63,057 nt of DNA from Collybiopsis luxurians FD-317 M1. Lineage: Eukaryota; Basidiomycota; Agaricomycetes; Agaricales; Omphalotaceae. Positions 45,566 to 56,645 of the stretch are shown in pieces (position 1 is the stretch's first letter; every line of letters starts with the position of its first letter). The DNA lies in contig KN834854.1 of NCBI GenBank assembly GCA_000827265.1, forward strand, positions 1 to 63,057. The letters run 5' to 3'. The position numbers and the translations under genes are program-made. A model generated the notes under the pieces. The model did not search any database. It saw only the letters and a program-made list of their open reading frames with translations, and was not told the origin of the DNA.

Positions 45566-45592
45566 TTTATACCCCCCTTTAGACTTGAGTTT
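45566..45592 (-). other. Internal polypurine-like tract of gypsy 4
   Basis: The minus strand reads AGTCTAAAGGGGGGGTATAA downstream of the gypsy 4 chromodomain. Its position and sequence match the tract at 37255-37280 in gypsy 3. Confidence 0.5.
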
Positions 45593-45689
45593 CTCATTTT
45601 ACTCATTGTTCTGCCTCCCATAGTAGTTCCTTGACTACCTGGTCTTGCTGAATTAGTTTTTCCAGGTGTGTTATATGTTCCACAAGAGG

Positions 45690-48190
45690 CTTTCATTTCC
45701 AATTGTGCTGTTTGTGCCAGTCACTCAGCAATTGCAAGCTCTCTGCCATGCTGTCCCATTCTATCCATGAATTATATTCTTCCCCATATCCTTTCCACTT
45801 TACCAGATATTCAATTTTGGTGTTTCATCCTGCAATTGGTCTACTGTTGATAATTTTTCTACTTCATGTTCTGGTTCTCCCCTTATTTGAATGGGTGGTG
45901 GTGGTGAATTTGTTCAGCAGAAGGGATCTGGATAATGTGAATGCAACTGATCCACATGAGATACATTATGGATCTTCTGCATGTCACCTGGTAGGTCTAG
46001 TCAGTATGCATGAGTTCCTATCCTTTCCAAAATTGTATATGGTACACTCCATTCAATTGTAATCCAATTCCTTTATTGTTCATCTGGTTCATATATTTTC
46101 CATGTTTAGCCATACTTGTTCCCCTTTTTCCCACTCTGGTGGTATTTGTCATTTTCAATTATAATTTTCTTCCACACTTCTTTGTGCTATTTGAATTCTC
46201 TCTTTTAAGTACTTCTGAAGTATTTGTAAGTCTTTTGCAACATTATTTGCCTCCAAATATTGGGCTTCTTTCCAATTTATTGTCAGCCTGGGATGACAGC
46301 TAATTTGCAAAGAAGGGTGACATGTGTCATTATAGACAAATTCCACTATCAGAAGGAGGAGATCTTAATTATCCTGATCATAGGAACAGTGGTAGTATCC
46401 AATGCCTGCGAAAAATTTCGGCACTTATTTGGGTGCTTTGTATGAAAAAAACTTCGAAAACATGGCAAGGGCAGATAGTATAGCAATGACAAGGTATTCC
46501 GCATGGATTAATAGAGATAAAATGCTTAGAATGCTAGTCTCTTTAATATGTTCTGCCCCATTTTGTACAATATATCCTATTAACAAAGATATGGTTAAAG
46601 TTCAGTCATAATTAGCAGATAAATTAACAAGAAAGAAAAATGAAGGAGTATAGGGCAGAACATTTTTTTTGTTGAGGGAAAATAAATAAGTTTCTCTCTC
46701 AAAGTTTTGTAGCCAGGGGGGGTTATACACTACAAGTCAATTTCGCAAGATTTGGCTGGGACTTAGGCAAAAGTTGTGATTACATCATGTATAAAATCTT
46801 GCTTTGGTCACATACCAATCCTTCCCCCATTCATTTTCCTCTTCCGCTGAGGCCATATGCCCTCATTTCTATTGCTTATACTTCTATCAACACTTTGCTC
46901 CATGGCTGCAGCTTCAAAATTGTCACGGCTTGCCGGTTATCACTGTAAACCTTGATCCAGCTATATTTTCTGGCGCTTAATTGCTATATGCCTCTCACAA
47001 CAAATTTTGGCTCTAATTCTATGATTTAAAATATATAAGATATTAAAAACACATTAATTTGATGTTATATCTATTTTACTATACTGTAGAAGCAATACTG
47101 AAGGCAAACAAAGTAGTTGAGTACGATTTGCCATGTTTTCACAGGAAACCTTGCTTAGTCAGCTCACAGATTCTTCACAGGCATTGAACACTACCAGGAA
47201 CAGTAGATTTGTAAGTATTTCTCCAATGACTGATTTGTCCTTTCAGTTTGACCATTGGTTTGTGGATTGTATGCTGTCAATAGTCTTGCTTCTATTCCTA
47301 GCACTTTGCACAATTCTCCCCAGAATTGCAAAATGAACAAGTTTCCTCGGTCAGAGACTATATCTAGTGGAAGGCCATATTTTGAGAAAACATGTTGTAT
47401 GAATATTGTCACAAATTTCAGTGCATCATCTGTTGTATGGCATGGAAGGTAAATGGCCTGTTTTGTTAATTGGTCTACTACCACTAGAATCACATTGAAT
47501 TCTTCTTCTCCCACTTTTGGAAGTTGAACAATACAATCCATTGATATAGAACTCCAAGGCTGTTCTCCAATTGGAAGAGATTTTAAGTTTCCATATGGTT
47601 TGTTTGATCTAGCTTTTGCATGGATACATGCATGACAACTTTGGATGTGGCAATGGATATCTCTTGAACTATTCCTCCAAAAGAATACTTGATTAATGAG
47701 TTTTCTTGTTTTCTTTTTACCTGGATGTCCTCATAATTGGTGGTCATGATATGCAGCTAAAATGTCCCTGCACAAAGTGATTTTATCAGGAACATATATT
47801 CTTCCTCTGCATTTTAGTAGACCTTTCTCAAAAATGAATGGGGATTCTTCTCCCAATACGATTTCCTTGCATACTTCCTTCATGAATGGATCATCTGGTG
47901 TTTCATGAACTCTCACTATTAGCAAGTCTTTGTTCATCATTATGTGGGCAATTAGCTGTTACAGTGGAATAAGTATTTGTTCCCTTCTAAATTTAGCCAT
48001 ATTCCACTCTGCTCCTTTCTTCAGATATACATCAGAATGCCTTGTCAGTGCATCAGGTTTTGAGCCTAGAGTTCCTGGGCAATAATTTATTCAAAAATCA
48101 TTTCCTGGCAATGATTCTGACCATTGAGCTTGTCAAGTAGATAGTTGTTTTGTAGTTGTGAAATACTGTAGGTTGTTGTGATCAGAGTAT
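45690..48190 (-). pseudogene. Gypsy 4: RNase H tail, integrase and chromodomain
   Basis: Minus strand. Starts abruptly at about 48190 inside RNase H (QVYSDHNNLQYFTTTKQLST), then the integrase zinc-binding region (YHDHQL*GHPGKKKTRK, IHCHIQSCHACIHAKA, about 47740-47620). The catalytic core lies at 47541-47210: MDCIVQLPKVGEEE with the first Asp, LDIVSDRGN with the second, and NGQTERTNQSLEKY with the Glu. The core is interrupted by an 805-bp insertion at 46391-47195 and resumes with YDQDN*DLLLL and EFVYNDTCHPS. The chromodomain follows (about 45860-45700, YLVKWKGYGEEYNSWIEW). The 5' part of the element is missing, replaced by unrelated sequence above 48190. Confidence 0.8.
46391..47195. mobile_element. 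Non-autonomous TIR transposon inserted in gypsy 4, with 9-bp TSD
   Basis: The 9-mer AGGAACAGT occurs at 46382-46390 and again at 47196-47204. Removing the insert and one copy restores the gypsy 4 integrase reading (IYCS-YDQDN). Ends: GGTAGTATCCAATGCCTGCG on the left, and GGTAGTGTTCAATGCCTGTG as the reverse complement of the right end. A second shared block, GAAAACATGGCAA, lies about 60-70 bases in from each end. An 8-11 bp duplication and long, interrupted TIRs fit a Mutator-like MITE; an 8-bp reading would also allow hAT. No transposase is encoded. CpG is retained, so it is younger than its host. Confidence 0.85.
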
Positions 48191-48329
48191 ACCTGTATTG
48201 CAAAGCATAATCCTTTGCAGTATGCTAATGGGCCCAATTTAAGCCCAGGCATGTAATTGATGAAAATTGATGATTTCACCTTTGCATTACACATGCTGGC
48301 TGCAGTAATTATGATCTGACAGCTAAAGT

Positions 48330-51249
48330 CTACAATTACACTTGGTGGTGGTAACCTTAATGAAAATGAAACTATCCAAAGAAAGGGGATCCATTTTATA
48401 GAAAGGTATACCATTACCATTCAACACAGGATCAATCAGGTTGACTGAATTGTCCTGGTATTGCAGAACCTTTGACAATGCATCCCTTGCACCCTTTGAC
48501 AAGAACAAACCTCATTAGTGGTGAAGGTTTCTCAACTACCTTTGGTGAAGATGTCCCTGCTGGTCACACCAACATTGTTGCTCTGCTGCCTCTGACAATC
48601 AATAATCTGTAAGTGTCTTTCCTTAATGGGTCAGTGAGTGACTTGAATCCCATACTAATTAATTATTCCAGATATGCTGACTCTGTTTCAGACCGAGCCT
48701 CTACTTTCAGGGCACTGGGGATAAGTCCAACAGAGAGGATCTCCCTTTCTGGCTCATCCCAGTTCCAGACATCTTCACTGTCTGACTGGAACCAGCTGCT
48801 TTGAAGGTGAATATACAGAACTTTCTTGCTTGGCTGGCTCATCAGTTGGCATAGTCAATAAGTTCCTCCTTCCTTCAGAAGGGGGTACTTATTGGGATCT
48901 ATATATATTATCATCTTGCTTGTGTTGCAGTCTTTGGACCCTTTTTTCAATTTTAGTGACAGTAGCAAATCTGTGGTCTTCAAAAGACCAATTTGGTATC
49001 TCTGTTCATAGTCCAAGAGGGATGTGGTCAGAACTGACATGTTGGTCTTTGACAAAGGCTTTGCAAAGGAGTCCAAGGACTTTGTTAATGTCACCAATGT
49101 CATACTCCCTAGCCATCCACCTATGGAAATCACAGGGAAGGTGATTGAAATGAGAGACTGGAGAGGACATTTCTCAGTGAATGAGGGATCAAGAAGAACA
49201 TCCATTTTGGAATATGGGTGTATGGTTCTGAGAATATCAGATGGATCACTTGTCAAAACCATGGTGAATGTCAATGAACTGGTGCCAAGGCTCCAAGATA
49301 AAAACCAGAACCAATGCACAACTGCAATGAGACTTTGCATACTCAGAGACTGGGTAATGAACATACATCTTGGAGAAGTCAGGACAGTGTACAACATACT
49401 GACCAACAGTTTTAATACTGTCAAAGCTCGTTTTGAAGGGTCATAGAAGGTCATCTGGCCACATGGGCATTTGCCAGTCACTATACAAACAATGGAAATG
49501 GGAAATTGGTGATCCCATGTCTGGGGGCTGGGGGACACAATTGCAAACTGTGTCTCCAGAATGAAACAGCTTGTTTCAATAATGATCCCTGCCTGCAAGA
49601 GGGGTACCCACACTGGGAAGAGATCCCATATGCTTACACTCAGTGAATACTGCTGAGTTGCAGGCAAGTGAAGCAACAAGTTGGTTACGAGAGGGAAAGG
49701 TTCCTTCAAATAGTTGCCTTTCATATTCCTGATGAATATTGAGAGAGGTCTGCTGCACAGCCACCTCAGATAATTTGAAGGTTCAATGAGAATGGACTAA
49801 CCAGTCTGTGTTTCCAATTATGGGGTTCAATGACCTGAGCAAAGGATCTTGATAGGTGAAAAACTCATCAGAATCATCTAAATAGGAAAACTCATCTGAT
49901 GAAGAATTCTCTTTGTCAGCAAGCTGATCAGTGAGGACTCTAACAAGTTTACTGGCTCAATGAAGACCTTTGTTGTGGCCAACATCAGCCCATCCAGCAA
50001 CCCGCTCAGTTTCAAGATTGTAGAGCTCAGATGAAACTTGACCATGACAACCTTGCTGGTACCAGGCACACTCAATGACATCATTCAAACAAAATGGACA
50101 TTCATTGTGGCTAGGAAGCCAGTCACTGGGGAAAGCAAGATCAATCAGAGGAATAATGGAGAAAGGGGTTTCAGTGAGAAACCACCTATTTTGTTGCTCC
50201 AGTCACATATGGTGACAGAATGCAGCCTCTCAGATACATCAAGCAATGGAATAAGAGCTGACAAAGTCCAGGAAAGAAGAGAAGCTCATGCAACACATGA
50301 GGTGCTGGACACAGTATTTGTAGACAGGAGCTTCCTACTGGTCCTCAAGATCATAGAGGTTTTGAAAAATAGACCCATCATTTGTTTTAGGTCAATGAAA
50401 GTTCTGAATGTTGTCATCACAATGAGGCCTCTTGAGACTGGCTTGCTTGTCAGCACTGGCCTGTCCCTGAAACTGTTGGTTATGTCTTAGAGAAAAATCA
50501 TGGAGAAGACAACATATGTTGGGACAATTGGGACCTTCATATGGACAGTCCTTCAATGAGATGTCAGAACAATGGAGTGTTGAAAAGATCTCTTGCTTAC
50601 CTTTTTCTTTTTGAAGGAGAGTACAGCAGTCTTAGACTTTGTAGACTCCCCATTCTGAATAAAAGATACAGTGGTCAGTAAATGATTGTGTCAATGAAGT
50701 AGGATCTTTACTTTGGCATCTGTGTCAACACCTTCTGTGTGGCTAACTATCTCAGGATCAGAGTCATTAGCTTCCTTGTCTTCATGGGAAGTCTTAGACT
50801 TGGATCTTCACTCAATCTGTCATTACAGTTGGTGGATCACAGTGAAAGGTGTTGACAAAGCTTTTTCTGAATCTCAGCTGCTTGAGCAGCACTGAGGTGA
50901 CAGTCTTGAAGGAACTGGAGAAAGGCAGCACATTTTTCATAGTGTTGCACTCCAACTGCCTTGTAAACAGGCTTGGCCAAATTGAGGCAAAGCTTGTAGG
51001 CATTGAAGTAGTCCTTTTGTTTGGTAAGATCTTTGGCAACTGGCTTTGTCTATGGGGACAGTTAGCTAACCATCTTAGTTTGGGGGAATGTCATACCAAA
51101 GCAGTCAACATCTTTTTGACAGCTGGTTTGTGTTCCTCCTCAGTGAAGTCTACTTCAACAAGGTTCTGAACCATACCCTGGGCCTTCTTAATAGCTGACA
51201 AATAGATGTCATACTCAGATTGAGCAGTGATGACAGTGGTTGCAGACAT
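48330..51249 (-). pseudogene. Degenerate TE-island gene, family unrecognised
   Basis: The start at 51249 gives SATTVITAQSEYDIYLSAIK and VEVDFTEEEHKPAVKKML. After a break come DYFNAYKLCLNLAKPVYKAV, GVQHYEKCAAFLQFLQDCHL and SAAQAAEIQKKL (about 51030-50865). Further on, a protein-like frame with stops reads GQYVVHCPDFSKMYVHYPVS, EYAKSHCSCAL (about 49390-49310) and LPCDFHRWMARECDIGDINK (about 49130-49070), then an acidic stretch FQSDSEDVWNWDEPEREI (about 48800-48745). The longest open frame here (289 codons, 48855-49724) is in a different, Leu/Ser/Thr-rich frame and is a shadow. The family is not identified. It truncates gypsy 4 at its left side. Confidence 0.45.
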
Positions 51250-51989
51250 GTTTACAGCAAGCTGGCAGATGGAGATGCATTCAAAGAACTGATGAGTAAG
51301 GTGAAGTCAGAGACTATGAGCTTTGCCTGCAAAAAATTCAGTACTTATATGATTTTGGTTAACACTGCTCAATGAAGTAGTTGTGACTGGTCAGGTGAAC
51401 CAGTTAAACAATGGGTCAAAGCTGACCTTGGAACTGGAGATGTAGTCTTTGAACTGTAATGCATTAATGCAAATTTTGGTTGCCTTATGACTAGTGTTGT
51501 AGTGCACAGTGATATCCGATGGAGCCACTGGCCAAGCATGTCAACAACTCTTGTCTCCAAGCTGATGAAACATGAAGTCAATGAATCATGGACTTGATTT
51601 TTGTCCCAAGTTCAATCACCTCTGCACTTATGAGTGCATGGAATGAAATGGAATGCTGAGTTTTGTTCTGGTGAATTTTGTGCCTGATCCTAGACAGGCA
51701 ATTTTATATTACTCACATAATATCAATGAGTCAAACTGAATAGTGGGATACAGTATTCATCATTGTAATCATACCGCTAAAGCTGTTACTGCCTCAGACA
51801 TAGTTTGATTGTACCAAAGTGACATCAGAATGTGGTCAGCTGGTCAATCAGCTAATCTGCAACAAACTGCTGTGGAGTTGGCTAATGGCTTTCTTGGGCA
51901 TGGATTGTTCCATATTTGGACATTATCCACCTCAGATCATGGGTTCCAATGAAACATCAGGCCATCAGTAAAAAATTTTGATTGCAGTG
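51250..51989. other. Intergenic, no supported gene
   Basis: CpG-poor sequence with only short frames. Nothing recognised. Confidence 0.35.
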
Positions 51990-51991
51990 TA

Positions 51992-52547
51992 CAGCCAGTT
52001 GCATAATGTTTTGCAGTTATGATTTCTTCATTCCCTGTTTATTTGTATTTACCATTTTGATCAGCTGCCATATCTGGTGCATTCACCAACCCCATTATCA
52101 GTACTGACCTACAAAAATGAATCATTCAAGATGAAGTTCAGTGTATATTTGAGGTGAGGTGAGGAAAAGGAAGGGCTTCGATGTCAAAGTCAGTGCCAAA
52201 CTCAGTCCTGCCCAGCTCCAATTCGGACCAGGTATGGCAGCAGATCAAAAATGCAAATACAAATAAACAGGGGATGAAAAAATTGTAACTGCAAAACATT
52301 ACAGCCATTTGCAAAAAGTTTCACCCACTTGAGTTTTCAACAGCTGTTTATCTGTATTTACTCATCCTATACATTTTGAGGCCCAGGCCCACCAAATTGT
52401 ACAGAACAACCATCTGACATTGCTATCTTAGGGCATACTGGCACTTGAATTATATAAGAATCCTATCAAAATACTAAATACAAATAAACACAGGTAGAAA
52501 ACTTGAGGGGACAAAACTTTTTGCAAATGGCTGTATGCAATCAGCTG
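51992..52547. mobile_element. TA-flanked MITE (outer), interrupted by a second MITE
   Basis: The left end starts CAGCCAGTTGCATAATGTTT after TA at 51990-51991. The right end, as reverse complement, reads CAGCTGATTGCATAATGTTT once the inner element is removed, and is followed by TA at 52548-52549. The arms pair over about 85 bp (CTGTTTATTTGTATTT and GCTGCCATA...CTGG shared). Original length about 322 bp. TA duplications and CAG ends fit a Tc1/mariner-type MITE. There is no coding capacity. Confidence 0.85.
52302..52533. mobile_element. TA-flanked MITE (inner), nested in the outer MITE
   Basis: Termini CAGCCATTTGCAAAAAGTTT on the left and its reverse complement on the right, flanked by TA at 52300-52301 and 52534-52535. 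The 232-bp element landed on a TA in the right terminus of the outer MITE. Its interior shares the CTGTTTATNTGTATTTA core with the outer element, so the two belong to related families. Confidence 0.9.
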
Positions 52548-52589
52548 TAATCACTTCTTCTTCAATGTTCAACATTCAACCTACATTTG

Positions 52590-53055
52590 TTTCCTCCCTT
52601 CCAACCCTTGCCTCCTCTCTCCTCCTCTCTCACCCTCTCTCACCTTTCTCCCCCTCCCCCTCCCTCACTCCTTCTTCCCCTCACCCTCTCCCACCCCCTC
52701 AACCTCTTTCACCCTCACCCTCTCTTACCCCTTCACCCCCTTACATTTCCTCACCCCCTTTTTCCCTCACCCTCCCTCACTCCTTCTTCCTTCTTATTCC
52801 TTACCCCTTCTCCCTCTCACTTTCCCTCACTCCTTCTTCCCCTTGCCCTCCCTTACCCCTTCTCCCCCTCACCTTCTCACCCCTTCTTCCCCTCACCCTC
52901 CCTCACCCCTTCTCTCCCTCACCCTCTCTTATCCCTTCTCCCCCTCACCTTCCCTCATCCCTTCTCTCTCTTCCCATCTCTCCCCCTCTCTCACCCCCTC
53001 TCACTTCTTTTTCCCTCACCTTTCCTTTTCTCCTTTCCTTCTCCTTTCTTGTCAA
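52590..53055 (+). repeat. Polypyrimidine tract, (CCCTCACY)n-like, about 465 bp
   Basis: Almost pure C/T with scattered A, built from CCCTCAC, CCTTCTCC and CTCTC repeats. All three frames are open (up to 200 codons), encoding Ser/Pro/Leu repeats that are artefacts of composition. It complements the purine tract at 53270-53770. Confidence 0.9.
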
Positions 53056-53269
53056 AATGGTGCAAGTTTTGCTGAAATCATATGATGGGGATGTCATTCA
53101 TGTGATTGGTCCGTGCACCTGGGAAAGTAGCATGTGACCAATGTTGATATTTAATCCAGGATTGCCTTGAGTTTGGGCTTTACTTCTTTCTTTTCTCAAC
53201 CACTACCTTTCTTAACTGCCTTTGTTTCAAGTTGTTTCCTTTTCTCCTTAATCTTTTACTGGGCTCTGA
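53056..53269. other. Unique spacer between the pyrimidine and purine tracts
   Basis: About 215 bp of ordinary composition. It would be the loop if the two tracts paired. No gene. Confidence 0.5.
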
Positions 53270-53770
53270 AGGGTGAAAGTGAGCTGGAGGGTGAGGGTAA
53301 AGGTGAAAAGGTTGAGAAGGCTGAGGCTGAGGCTGAGGAGGGTGAGGGTGAGGAGAAAGGTGAGGAGGAGGAGAAGGGTGAGGAGGAGGAGAAAGGTGAG
53401 GAGGAGGAGAAGGGTGAGGAGGGTGAGGGTGAGGAGGAGGGTGAGGAGGAGGAGAAGGGTGAGGAGGAGGAGAAAGGTGAGGAGGAGAAGGGTGAGGAGG
53501 AGGAGAAAGGTGAGGAGGAGGAGAAGGGTGAGGAGGAGGAGGAGGGTGAGGGTAAGGAGCAGATGAAGGAGCAGGGTAAGTAAGGGCAAGAGGAGAAGAG
53601 GCAAGGTGAGGAGGGGCAAGAGAAGGGTGAGAAGGGGCAGGGTGAAGGGTGGGGTGAGAAGGGGCAGGGTGAGGGTGAGCAGAGACATAAGGAGGGTAAG
53701 GGTGAGCAGGAGCAGGCGAAAAGTGAAGAGGGGCTGTGAGGGTAAGAGTGAGGAGGGTATGGTTAGCTGC
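53270..53770 (+). repeat. Polypurine tract, (GGTGAGGAGGAGAAG)n-like, about 500 bp
   Basis: Regular 9-15 bp units of GGTGAGGAGGAGAAG, most regular at 53340-53550. The open frame at 53167-53583 (EEEKGEEEE repeats) and the Pro/His/Ser frame on the other strand follow from the repeat and are not called as genes. Such mirror-symmetric purine runs can adopt triplex (H-DNA) forms. Confidence 0.9.
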
Positions 53771-53892
53771 AAATGTACCATTCCATTGAGCCACAAAATG
53801 TGATATTGTAATGTCTAATATTGTAAAATTATGACATTTAAGATCAAAGAAAATATAATCTGATTGCAAAATTAATGACTTTTCTAAGATTT

Positions 53893-54125
53893 TTCCACAG
53901 TTGCTCAGGCTTTCCCAGGGCTTTCCCAGGCTCTACCAGGCTCTTCCAGGCTTTCACATGCTATGTCAGGCTTTCTAGAGATACTTAAGGCTTTATCAAA
54001 GCATTTAAAAGAGCTCTCATGGATCCTGAAATGTCACAGGATTTGGGAAGTGTCTCCTGGCTACCCTGGTACCCTAGCCACCCTAGGCCACCTTGACAGC
54101 CTCCAGAATCTCAGATCATTTCCCA
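53893..54125 (+). repeat. Repeat family B, copy 3
   Basis: Starts with several CCCAGGCTYT units (CAGGCTTTCCCAGGGCTTTC) and ends with CACAGGATTTGGGAAGTGTC, ACCCTGGTACCCTAG and CCCTAGG, matching 26595-26665. It lies just outside the left end of the Tc1-like element. Confidence 0.65.
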
Positions 54126-54193
54126 CTAACCAAGGTGGAGGGGACTTTTTCCAGATGCAAGGGTATATTCAGTCTGATTGATAGCTACAGCTA

Positions 54194-55645
54194 CAGTGCC
54201 TCAAAAAATTGTCCACATATTTGGTACTTTTGAAAAGATTGTTAATTTCTGAGTCACATGTTAGATTTCATAAATAATGGTTGGTGACAGCTATGTAGCA
54301 CTACATCTGTACTTTATGTGCCACTTTGGACTTTTCAATTTAGGTCAAAACTCATCAAGTTATGAGCTATTTAACTTCATAAGTCATGTGGACAATTTTT
54401 TGACATGCAACTTTACAACAGAGTGCAGTTCAGTACTTGGTATGACCTCCTTTTGCCTTCAGAACAGCTCCAAGTCTTCTAGGCATGCTCCTCATTAACT
54501 TCTGACAATCTTCCTCTGTAATCTCTTCCCATATTTCTGCTCCTCTGTCCCATGTTTCCCAAACTCCAGTGGGTGGTGTGTCATATTCATTGAGTTTGTT
54601 TTTGACAGTGGTCCAAAGATGTTCAATGGGATTGAGATCAGGAGACTGTGGAGGCCAGTCTAAGCAGTTAATATGATGGTCAATTAACCAATTGGTGGCC
54701 AGTTTTGAGGTATGCTTGGGATCATTATCCTGCTGAAAAAAGGCTATCTCTGGATCAATGGCCAATATCTCCATGCTCTCCAAGAGATTGTTGTCCAAAA
54801 TGTCCACATATTGCTGCCCATTCATTCTCCCCTCCACCTCTACCAATTTTCCAGTTCCTTCCCACCCCATACAGCCCCACACCATGATGTTTCCTCCCCC
54901 ATACTTTACTGTCTGCTGGATGCCTCTCTCCCCCAATGGTTCCCCCTTTCTTTTCCACACATACTGCTGTCCATCTGACCCAAATCTGTTGATTTTGGTC
55001 TCATCTGACCAAATTACCCTCTTCCAGTCATCAACAGTCCAATCCTTGTACTTCTGAGCAAAGATCAATGAGCCTTCTTCTGGGCAGGGGTGAGTCTAGG
55101 CTTCTTCTGCTTTTTTCTGGTGTCTATGTTGGCTTTGTGCAGAGTGTTTCTGATGGTCTGGGTGGAGACAGGCTGGGAGTGAATGGGGTTCATGTTTCTG
55201 GTCACCTGAGCAGCACTTTCAGCCCTGCCTGTAGTAACTTATGCTCATCAGTGGCAGAGAGTTTCTTGGGACATCCTGCTGGATGGTTCTCTTTGTCTGG
55301 GACCACTTCCTTTGCCAGGGAAGCAATCTTTGACTTGGATACACCAGTCTGAGCAGAGATATCCCTAGTGGAAGAAGAGGTTTTAAGCAGAGAGAGGACA
55401 TTGTCAAGTTGAGTAGAAGTGATGGGCTTCATGATTTAATGAGGGCTAGGGAGGATAAACAAGTCACCTTATATGTTTGTGGAAATTAAACACTTGTGCC
55501 TAATGCAAGCAATAGAAGCATCATTTAAACAAAAAACACCCTTATAAACACATTCTCAGTGAATTTTTAGTCTCACAAAGTATGTCAATACAATAAATTC
55601 CTGAACAGTTCAATATTGTAGGTGCTGGGACAGATTTTTCTAAGT
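54194..55645 (-). mobile_element. Tc1/mariner-type transposon
   Basis: The left end is CAGTGCCTCAAAAAATTGTC after TA at 54192-54193. An internal inverted copy (ATGTGGACAATTTTTTGA, about 54386-54403) follows, giving an IR/DR-like subterminal arrangement. The right end is less clear: reverse complement CACTTAGAAAAATCTGTCCC near 55626-55645 is a diverged match. It encloses one transposase on the minus strand. Confidence 0.75.
54430..55432 (-). pseudogene. Tc1-like DD34E transposase, frameshifted
   Basis: The N-terminal frame, 55432-55202, gives a helix-turn-helix (STRDISAQTGVSKSKIASLA) and HPAGCPKKLSATDEHKLL. A frame change near 55225 leads to STQTIRNTLHKANI and KKPRLTPAQKKAH. After a TGA and a second frame change near 55070, the catalytic domain runs open for 212 codons to 54430: IWSDETKINRFGSDGQQYVW (first Asp), MVWGCMGWEGTGKLV, FFQQDNDPKHTSKLATNW (second Asp) and PDLNPIEHLW (Glu), with 34 residues between the second Asp and the Glu. 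Two frameshifts and one stop make it inactive. All catalytic residues are retained. Confidence 0.9.
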
Positions 55646-55699
55646 GAACAGTTTATGCACACTCACAGCGAAAGCTATTTCTCCCAAAAAGCTTATCAG

Positions 55700-56645
55700 A
55701 TGCCTTCTTTTCAGATTCTAATGTGCCTGACTCCAGTTACAGCCCTTGGCACATACATCCAGGCTCTGAGATTTTCCTCGGCATAAGTAGAGAGCTCCTT
55801 CCGCAACTTATACTTCTTGAGAAAGTCTACTGTAAAGTCTTTAGTAGACATGCAAAACTGTGACTTAGTAGCCTCCATCTACTCCGATGCTCTGTTACAA
55901 AACTGATCAGGTATGAAGTTAGGCAGCAACCAATTCATATACAGATTATTTCCTGTAGAGTATTGAAGATAAGGGTAAGAAGACAAGGTACAATCTTGGA
56001 ATCCTTTTGAAAAAAAGCATTGTGAAAGTTTTGAAGCTCGCGTGTGTCGAATCAAGTAATGTGCACATGAACTCGAAAGGTGATATATCAAGCTGTGAGA
56101 GTGTATTTAGTGCAGACTTTAGTTTTGACATGCATACGGCAGATGAAGTGACTTGAGATTCTGGGCAAGAAACCCTTGGGAAAGCAGGGACAAGAGGTGA
56201 CAGTGCAGGTGAATCAGCTAATAATTTGCTCTTGGAACCAATACTCTTGTCAAACAGGCTGGATTTGGGAGTTTCATAGAGAGTTTCTGGTTAGCTTGTA
56301 ACCTCTGAGGAAGAATAATCAAGACCTGGGGTATAAACAGCAATGGTGGACTGATGGTGTTTTGAACAAGCTGGGATAGACCATGACAGAGAATCATATC
56401 GTGAAGAGAAAAAATGGCTCTTTGATGTCAATACCTGCAAGAGGAGTCAGAGGATGGGATGGCAATTGTGTGACATCTGTATAGAGCAACAATGAAGAAT
56501 CTGCAGTATCCGATTGATGGGAATTCTGTGCAGAAGTATTGGGTAATGCAGGTAATTTGGATGACAGTGAAGGCTGCTTTCTCTCAAGCTTTTGTTTAAT
56601 TGTTTCCACTTTGGAGGAGGCCAAAAGACAACGGTGGCTGCGCAA
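55700..56645 (-). pseudogene. Degenerate hypothetical gene, possibly DUF6589-related
   Basis: Minus-strand pieces: a Ser/Pro-rich N-terminal frame (56645-56394, SKVETIKQKLERKQPSLSSK), then SQLDISPFEFMCTLLDSTHA (about 56105-56045), FFKRI, a shifted YMNWLLPNFIPDQFCN and ATKSQFCMSTKDFTVDFLKK (about 55875-55815), then YAEENLRAWMYVPRAVTGV. The order recalls a very common Agaricomycete TE-island family in which such a helical segment precedes DUF6589. The DUF6589 core itself is absent, so the assignment is tentative. Confidence 0.35.

Noticed and set aside
49024..49446. 140-codon plus-strand ORF
   Set aside because: It overlaps the better-supported degenerate minus-strand gene and has no recognisable motif.
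48855..49724. 289-codon minus-strand ORF
   Set aside because: Biased to Leu/Ser/Thr; the protein-like signal lies in another minus frame (EYAKSHCSCAL, FHRWMARECDIGD), so this is a shadow.
52535..53137. 200-codon Ser/Pro/Leu ORF in the pyrimidine tract
   Set aside because: A composition artefact of the C/T repeat, with no non-repeat domain.
53167..53583. Glu/Lys/Gly-repeat ORF in the purine tract
   Set aside because: The frame follows from the simple repeat; all frames of both strands are open there.
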